Shown piece after piece: positions 51,326 to 56,885 of a DNA stretch of 56,885 nucleotides. The translations under genes were made by a program, and so were the position numbers. Every line of letters begins with the position of its first letter. The first letter of the stretch is position 1. The DNA is from Candidatus Babelota bacterium. Its GTDB lineage: Bacteria > Babelota > Babeliae > Babelales > Vermiphilaceae. The DNA lies in assembly GCA_018266085.1 (NCBI GenBank), contig JAFEAZ010000019.1, positions 1 to 56,885 on the forward strand, read 5' to 3'. A model generated the notes under the pieces. It searched no databases and was not told the origin of the DNA. It worked only from the letters and a program-made list of their open reading frames with translations.

Positions 51326-51739
51326 TTACTCTTCGTCTTCAATCTCTTCTTCTTCATCAGCTTCTTCTATACCGCCTGGAAATAACTCTTGCTCGTACTC
51401 AGCGCTTTCAGCATCTATTTCAGTCTTCACGTTATAACCTCTATGGCGATAGTTGCCTTGTACACCGTTTTGTGGAACGTCAACGGTTGCTGCCGCTACA
51501 TCTCCTGCTCCACCAACAACAGTACCTAACGCTCCGCGTCTATCTTGATCAAGACTCATAGGCTCACCAGTAACAATTTTTCCTGGTGCATCAACAGCAG
51601 CCGCTGCCGCATCAGTAACACTGCCAGCAATTCTACCTAAAAATCCTCTGTTGTCTTGATTCCATGAATGAGCTATGAATGCACTACCGGCAGCAATAAC
51701 GGTAACCGTTACCCATAAACAGAGAGACGTCTTTTTCAT
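51326..51739 (-). CDS. Exported protein with a 27-residue duplication, unrecognised
   Basis: I do not recognise this 137-residue protein. After a signal peptide (MKKTSLCLWVTVTVIAAGSAFIA) come two copies of a 27-residue unit, residues 28-54 and 65-91, sharing QD-x-RG-x-LG and DAAA-x-VD-x-P. It ends in an acidic tail (EEADEEEEIEDEE) that could bind cations. The repeats suggest a young duplication. Confidence 0.55.
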   Translation of the reverse strand: MKKTSLCLWVTVTVIAAGSAFIAHSWNQDNRGFLGRIAGSVTDAAAAAVDAPGKIVTGEPMSLDQDRRGALGTVVGGAGDVAAATVDVPQNGVQGNYRHRGYNVKTEIDAESAEYEQELFPGGIEEADEEEEIEDEE

Positions 51740-51781
51740 CCAAAACTCCTTTTTTAAGAGATAAGAAAATAATAGTATAGT

Positions 51782-52135
51782 TTATTCGTCATCCTGTTCG
51801 ATCATATCAAGCAAAACACCAGCAGCCTGTTCAATATCTTCAAGATTATTGTCCATGGCATCCTCTTCGGCAATAATCAAAGCGCATTCATGAACGACCT
51901 TAAGGTCACCATAGGGATACACATAACGCGCAGGATCATTTTCAGGTTTCGATGTATCAATACCTAAAAACCAAAGACCGTATTCTTTAAGACTATGTGT
52001 ATCAAGATAGACCACAACCTCATTTTCGGTCGGTTGGACTTCGTCCCAATTGCCTGCATCGGGGATCACTTCCAATCCACCAGTAATGAGCTTTAAAGCT
52101 TGCTCGTAACCAGGCTTATGTAATTTGATAGACAT
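51782..52135 (-). CDS. Conserved small acidic protein, function unknown
   Basis: A 117-residue soluble protein starting at 52135 behind AAGGG (the longer frame to 52219 lacks a site). It contains EYGLWFLGIDTS and the RYVYPYGDLKVVHECALIIAEED run, a pattern I associate with a widespread family of small proteins of unknown function. Acidic overall and no membrane segment. It lies between alanine racemase and an exported protein. Confidence 0.6.
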   Translation of the reverse strand: MSIKLHKPGYEQALKLITGGLEVIPDAGNWDEVQPTENEVVVYLDTHSLKEYGLWFLGIDTSKPENDPARYVYPYGDLKVVHECALIIAEEDAMDNNLEDIEQAAGVLLDMIEQDDE

Positions 52136-52249
52136 GCTATTGCCCTTTATTTTGAAAAAAATAGAATTTTGTGCACAAGCTGAAAATGACGATTTTTTGT
52201 GCAGATTAAGTCTAGTCATCTTTAAGAGAAAAAAGCAATGATTTCTGAC

Positions 52250-53335
52250 TTAAAACTGAGTCCACTGGAAAGTGACGCGCGTTTGTATTGCGGTGAGCAT
52301 GTCATAGGGAATACTGCTGGTAAAACGAACAACCTCTTCGAGCGGCAATCCGTCGCCCCATAGTATCACTGGGTCAGCTACCTGAGCATCTGGACAGTTA
52401 CGCAGATCAATAGTCATCATATCCATAGAAATACGTCCGATCGTGTGGCAGCGTATACCATTCACGAGCAGCGGGGTTCCATTGCGTGCCGAACGTGGAT
52501 AGCCATCACCATAACCCATTGCAATAACACCAACCAACATATCTTCTGGGCAAACGAATTGCGCACCATAGCCAATTGAAGATCCTTTGCGCGCTACACG
52601 AACAGCCATTAGTCGTGTTTGCAATGTCATGACCGGTTTTAGACCCAATTGCGCAGCAGATAAATTAGGGAGTGGACTGATACCATAAAGACTAATGCCG
52701 GGACGAACTGTTGTATAATGATATTCCGGAAGCGTAAAGAGTGCAGCCGAGTTGCACAAACTTGTTGGACCAGAAAAACTGTTGGCCAACATCGCAAAAA
52801 GGGTAATTTGTTGTTTATTGAGTGGATGAGCTGTTTCATCAGCACATGCCAGATGCGACATGATACCTAATGGTTTTGCAATAGAGCGATGAGCTTGTAC
52901 CTGTTCGTATGCATCGACAACATCTTCAGGTAAAAAACCAAGGCGCCCCATGCCGGTGTCGATTTTGAGCCATGCAGCCAGCGGGATAGGCAGTGTCGCT
53001 GATTGCAACCATTTTATTTGCGTCCACTCATGAAAAACTACATGAAATTTTTCGCATGATGCTATCAGCAGCTCATCGGGTGAAAAAACACCTTCCATCA
53101 AGGTGATCGGCCCTTTTACACCAGCCTTTCGCAATGCCAATGCTTCATTAATCGAAGCAACGCCGAGACTATCAACCTGTTTGTCTAAACGTAAAGAGAC
53201 TGAACGCAGACCGTGCCCATACGCATTAGCTTTGACCATCGCGATAATGTTGGCGCCGGGAGCCTGTTTTTTTATGATACTGAGATTATGAAGTAAGTTT
53301 TCGGTTGATAAAATGGCAAGGGTTGCTCTACTCAT
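52250..53335 (-). CDS. alr: Alanine racemase
   Basis: A PLP-dependent enzyme making D-alanine for peptidoglycan. The PLP lysine is Lys35 in AMVKANAYGHG, and the catalytic Tyr is in SIGYGAQF in the C-terminal half. Length 361 residues is normal. No signal peptide is present. With ftsI it supports a retained peptidoglycan path. A region of ~200 bp with no gene separates it from the outer-membrane protein gene, where both promoters should lie. Confidence 0.95.
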   Translation of the reverse strand: MSRATLAILSTENLLHNLSIIKKQAPGANIIAMVKANAYGHGLRSVSLRLDKQVDSLGVASINEALALRKAGVKGPITLMEGVFSPDELLIASCEKFHVVFHEWTQIKWLQSATLPIPLAAWLKIDTGMGRLGFLPEDVVDAYEQVQAHRSIAKPLGIMSHLACADETAHPLNKQQITLFAMLANSFSGPTSLCNSAALFTLPEYHYTTVRPGISLYGISPLPNLSAAQLGLKPVMTLQTRLMAVRVARKGSSIGYGAQFVCPEDMLVGVIAMGYGDGYPRSARNGTPLLVNGIRCHTIGRISMDMMTIDLRNCPDAQVADPVILWGDGLPLEEVVRFTSSIPYDMLTAIQTRVTFQWTQF

Positions 53336-53532
53336 ACGACTATTTGGTTAAAGATTTTTTAAGCTTCGGCAATAACACAGCTCATGCTTCCCACGCCTCT
53401 CTATTTTTCTATAGAGCTTAACACGCATCGCTATGACCACAAACAAAGATGTTGTATTTTATGAAAAACATGCTCTAGATTGATTTCTCGATAGATTACA
53501 TTAACACATATCTTTCAAAGGAGATTCTTTCC

Positions 53533-55227
53533 ATGAAATATATAACGTTCATTTTTTTACTGGCGATGACTGCGCAAGCAGCAGTTGCATTTTCAGGCCA
53601 TTCATTCATGACCTATCGGTCACAAGGCTGCAATCTTGCCCGTAGTAATTCTGGTTGGTTTAATAGGTGTACTGATAATACTGCTTCGCTTGGCGTTGAA
53701 TATACGCGTTCTTTTGACGCAAAGTCTCTCGCTAACTATTATTTCGGTTGTGATACGCATACCATTTCAGGGAGCAGAGTAGCTAATCGCGAGTCTGGAG
53801 ACATTCTTGCAGACTACTTCGGCTTGCCAACCGATTTTAAAAGCACCATACATTTTTCACCATCAATACGTAACATCATTGCAGATATTGATTTCTATTG
53901 GCTTTTGGGTGATTGCAAAAAATGGAATCTACGCATTAATGTCCCAGTCGTTCATACAGCATGGTCATTGAACCCATGTGAGCAGGTTGTTGATCGAGGA
54001 ACTACAGATTACCCTGCTGGCTATATGAGCTCGAATGGAATATTTCGATCTAATCTAGCAGAAAGCGCATTACCAGCTTTAAGCGGATCTACAACATTCG
54101 GCGATGTATCGCTGCCCTTACAATATGGTCGCATCTGTTGTGGCGAGCAGAGACTGACAAAATTTTCAGATGTCTTAATCGCTCTTGGACGCTCTATGAT
54201 CTGCACATCTGATGCTCTGTTAGACGTTAACCTTCAGGTTGTTATTCCTACCGGTACACGCTCTAAAGCGATCACGCTGTTTGAACCACAAATTGGTAAT
54301 GGTCACCACTGGGCATTAGGTGTTGGTCTATCAAGCAGATATGACCTGTTTAACAATGATAGCTTTACACTTTCCGCTTACCTTGATGCCAACGTTCAGC
54401 ACTTGTTTAAAACGACACAAAAACGTTCATATGACCTCATTAAAAATGGAGCTGGTAGTCGCTATATGCTTCTTTCTGATATTGCCAACAGAATATCTAT
54501 CGCTCAAGGATTCTCTCCTGTGCCAGCGCAAGACTTATTCAACGAACAATACATAACCCGTTTGTTCTATGGAGCAGATGCTACCACGCTTGACTCAAAG
54601 ATAAAAATTGATGTACAGGCAGACATTGTTGCAAAGCTTACCGCAACCTACTGCAATTGGGGCTTAGAGCTTGGTTATAACTTTTGGGCACGATCCGCAG
54701 AAAAACTTGTTTGTCGCGAACACCTCAAACACAAATTTTATGGTGTAAAAGGTGACGCTCAACTCTATGGTTTTATTGATGCTGGTTCTTTTATTATACC
54801 AGTACCATTAAATACAACACAATCAGAGGCTACTCTCCATGCAGGGCAGGGCAAAGGCAACACAACCGATAATTTTGTTAACAACAATGCAGACAACGCT
54901 GCCTTGGTCTACAATGTTTCTATTCCTCTAGCACAGACAACAACAGGGAGCCTTATCAATACTGGCGCAACAGTGCTGCAGCAAGTGAATGGATCAGATC
55001 AGGCAATTGTTATCAGTGATGCGGATATTAATAACTGTTCTGGCCTGTCGCCACGTGCATTGTCGCATAAACTTTTCGGCGCTGTGCGTTACGAATTTGA
55101 TACCTGTTATGACGCGCAACCTTATCTCCTGCTTGGCGCTGAAGGCGATTTTTCTGGCAAAACGCACTGTCAGAAAACAGCTGTTAGTCAGTGGGGCGTT
55201 TGGATTAAGGGAGGCTTTAACTATTAA
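53533..55227 (+). CDS. Cys-rich outer-membrane beta-barrel protein (paralogue 2)
   Basis: A 564-residue protein with signal peptide (MKYITFIFLLAMTAQAAVA) behind a strong AAAGGAG site, and ending in FNY. It aligns with 44483-46186 through VVIPTGTRS, LFEPQIGNGHHWALG, RSYDL and ELGYNFWARSAEK. It also carries many cysteines (GCNLAR, ICCGEQ, YCNWG, VCREH). A porin-like role is likely but not proven. A 15-bp stem terminator follows. Confidence 0.75.
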   Translation: MKYITFIFLLAMTAQAAVAFSGHSFMTYRSQGCNLARSNSGWFNRCTDNTASLGVEYTRSFDAKSLANYYFGCDTHTISGSRVANRESGDILADYFGLPTDFKSTIHFSPSIRNIIADIDFYWLLGDCKKWNLRINVPVVHTAWSLNPCEQVVDRGTTDYPAGYMSSNGIFRSNLAESALPALSGSTTFGDVSLPLQYGRICCGEQRLTKFSDVLIALGRSMICTSDALLDVNLQVVIPTGTRSKAITLFEPQIGNGHHWALGVGLSSRYDLFNNDSFTLSAYLDANVQHLFKTTQKRSYDLIKNGAGSRYMLLSDIANRISIAQGFSPVPAQDLFNEQYITRLFYGADATTLDSKIKIDVQADIVAKLTATYCNWGLELGYNFWARSAEKLVCREHLKHKFYGVKGDAQLYGFIDAGSFIIPVPLNTTQSEATLHAGQGKGNTTDNFVNNNADNAALVYNVSIPLAQTTTGSLINTGATVLQQVNGSDQAIVISDADINNCSGLSPRALSHKLFGAVRYEFDTCYDAQPYLLLGAEGDFSGKTHCQKTAVSQWGVWIKGGFNY

Positions 55228-55277
55228 TTGATCTTCTTGTCAAACCATCTTTGTAAAATATACAACCCATACAACCT

Positions 55278-56885
<1,608 letters not shown>

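Overview
The window looks like a stretch of a small-genome, host-associated Gram-negative bacterium. Supporting signs are two large signal-peptide beta-barrel candidates ending in an aromatic residue, lipoprotein machinery (LspA, a LolD-type ATPase, a lipobox lipoprotein), SurA/PrsA-like chaperones, an ADP/ATP translocase of the NTT family (typical of intracellular bacteria), an exported adenine/adenosine deaminase, and about ten small exported proteins I do not recognise. Together these fit an endosymbiont or intracellular parasite such as Dependentiae/Babeliae (TM6). That assignment is inference: no rRNA or tRNA is visible here to anchor it. Genes are densely packed with frequent 1-8 bp overlaps and hairpin terminators between convergent pairs.

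Layout. 1-4073: a PfkB-type sugar kinase behind lon, with a gene-poor, repeat-bearing left edge. 4169-12198 (+): LolD-like ATPase, an SNF2 ATPase plus SWIM zinc-finger pair, an AAA_14/DUF4143 ATPase behind an inverted repeat, a GlmU with a decayed uridylyltransferase half, and SbcD. 12207-14359 (-): two exported parvulin/SurA-like foldases. 15503-19426 (-): the overlapping operon pheT-lspA-pgpA-comF. 19556-25219: exported adenine deaminase, exported orphans, an IS200-type element, an IS4-type transposase remnant and an exported pentapeptide-repeat protein. 25543-29063: groES-groEL, a VOC protein and rpe. 29154-32231: small exported proteins and thioredoxin. 32448-38504 (+): Bax-inhibitor-1 protein, a secreted four-Cache-domain protein, a P2-type ATPase and beta-carbonic anhydrase. 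39829-43146 (+): two ATPase+permease ABC-2 exporter pairs. 43162-49079 (-): methyltransferase, Dps, a Cys-rich outer-membrane protein, class I aldolase, ftsI and ftsL. 49261-55227: NTT translocase, orphans, alanine racemase and a second Cys-rich outer-membrane protein. 55349 to the right edge (-): the C-terminal part of a proline-free Gly-X-Thr collagen-like protein.

How it works together (inference). The cell keeps protein quality control (Lon, GroESL, foldases), envelope and division functions (FtsL/FtsI, Alr, LspA), and takes energy and purines from its surroundings (NTT, exported deaminase). The most system-like set is the co-directional block 32448-38504, whose families all relate to Ca2+ or pH (BI-1 leak channel, P2 pump, Cache sensor, carbonic anhydrase). 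The most surprising single gene is glmU, whose first catalytic half has lost its signature residues while the acetyltransferase half is intact.
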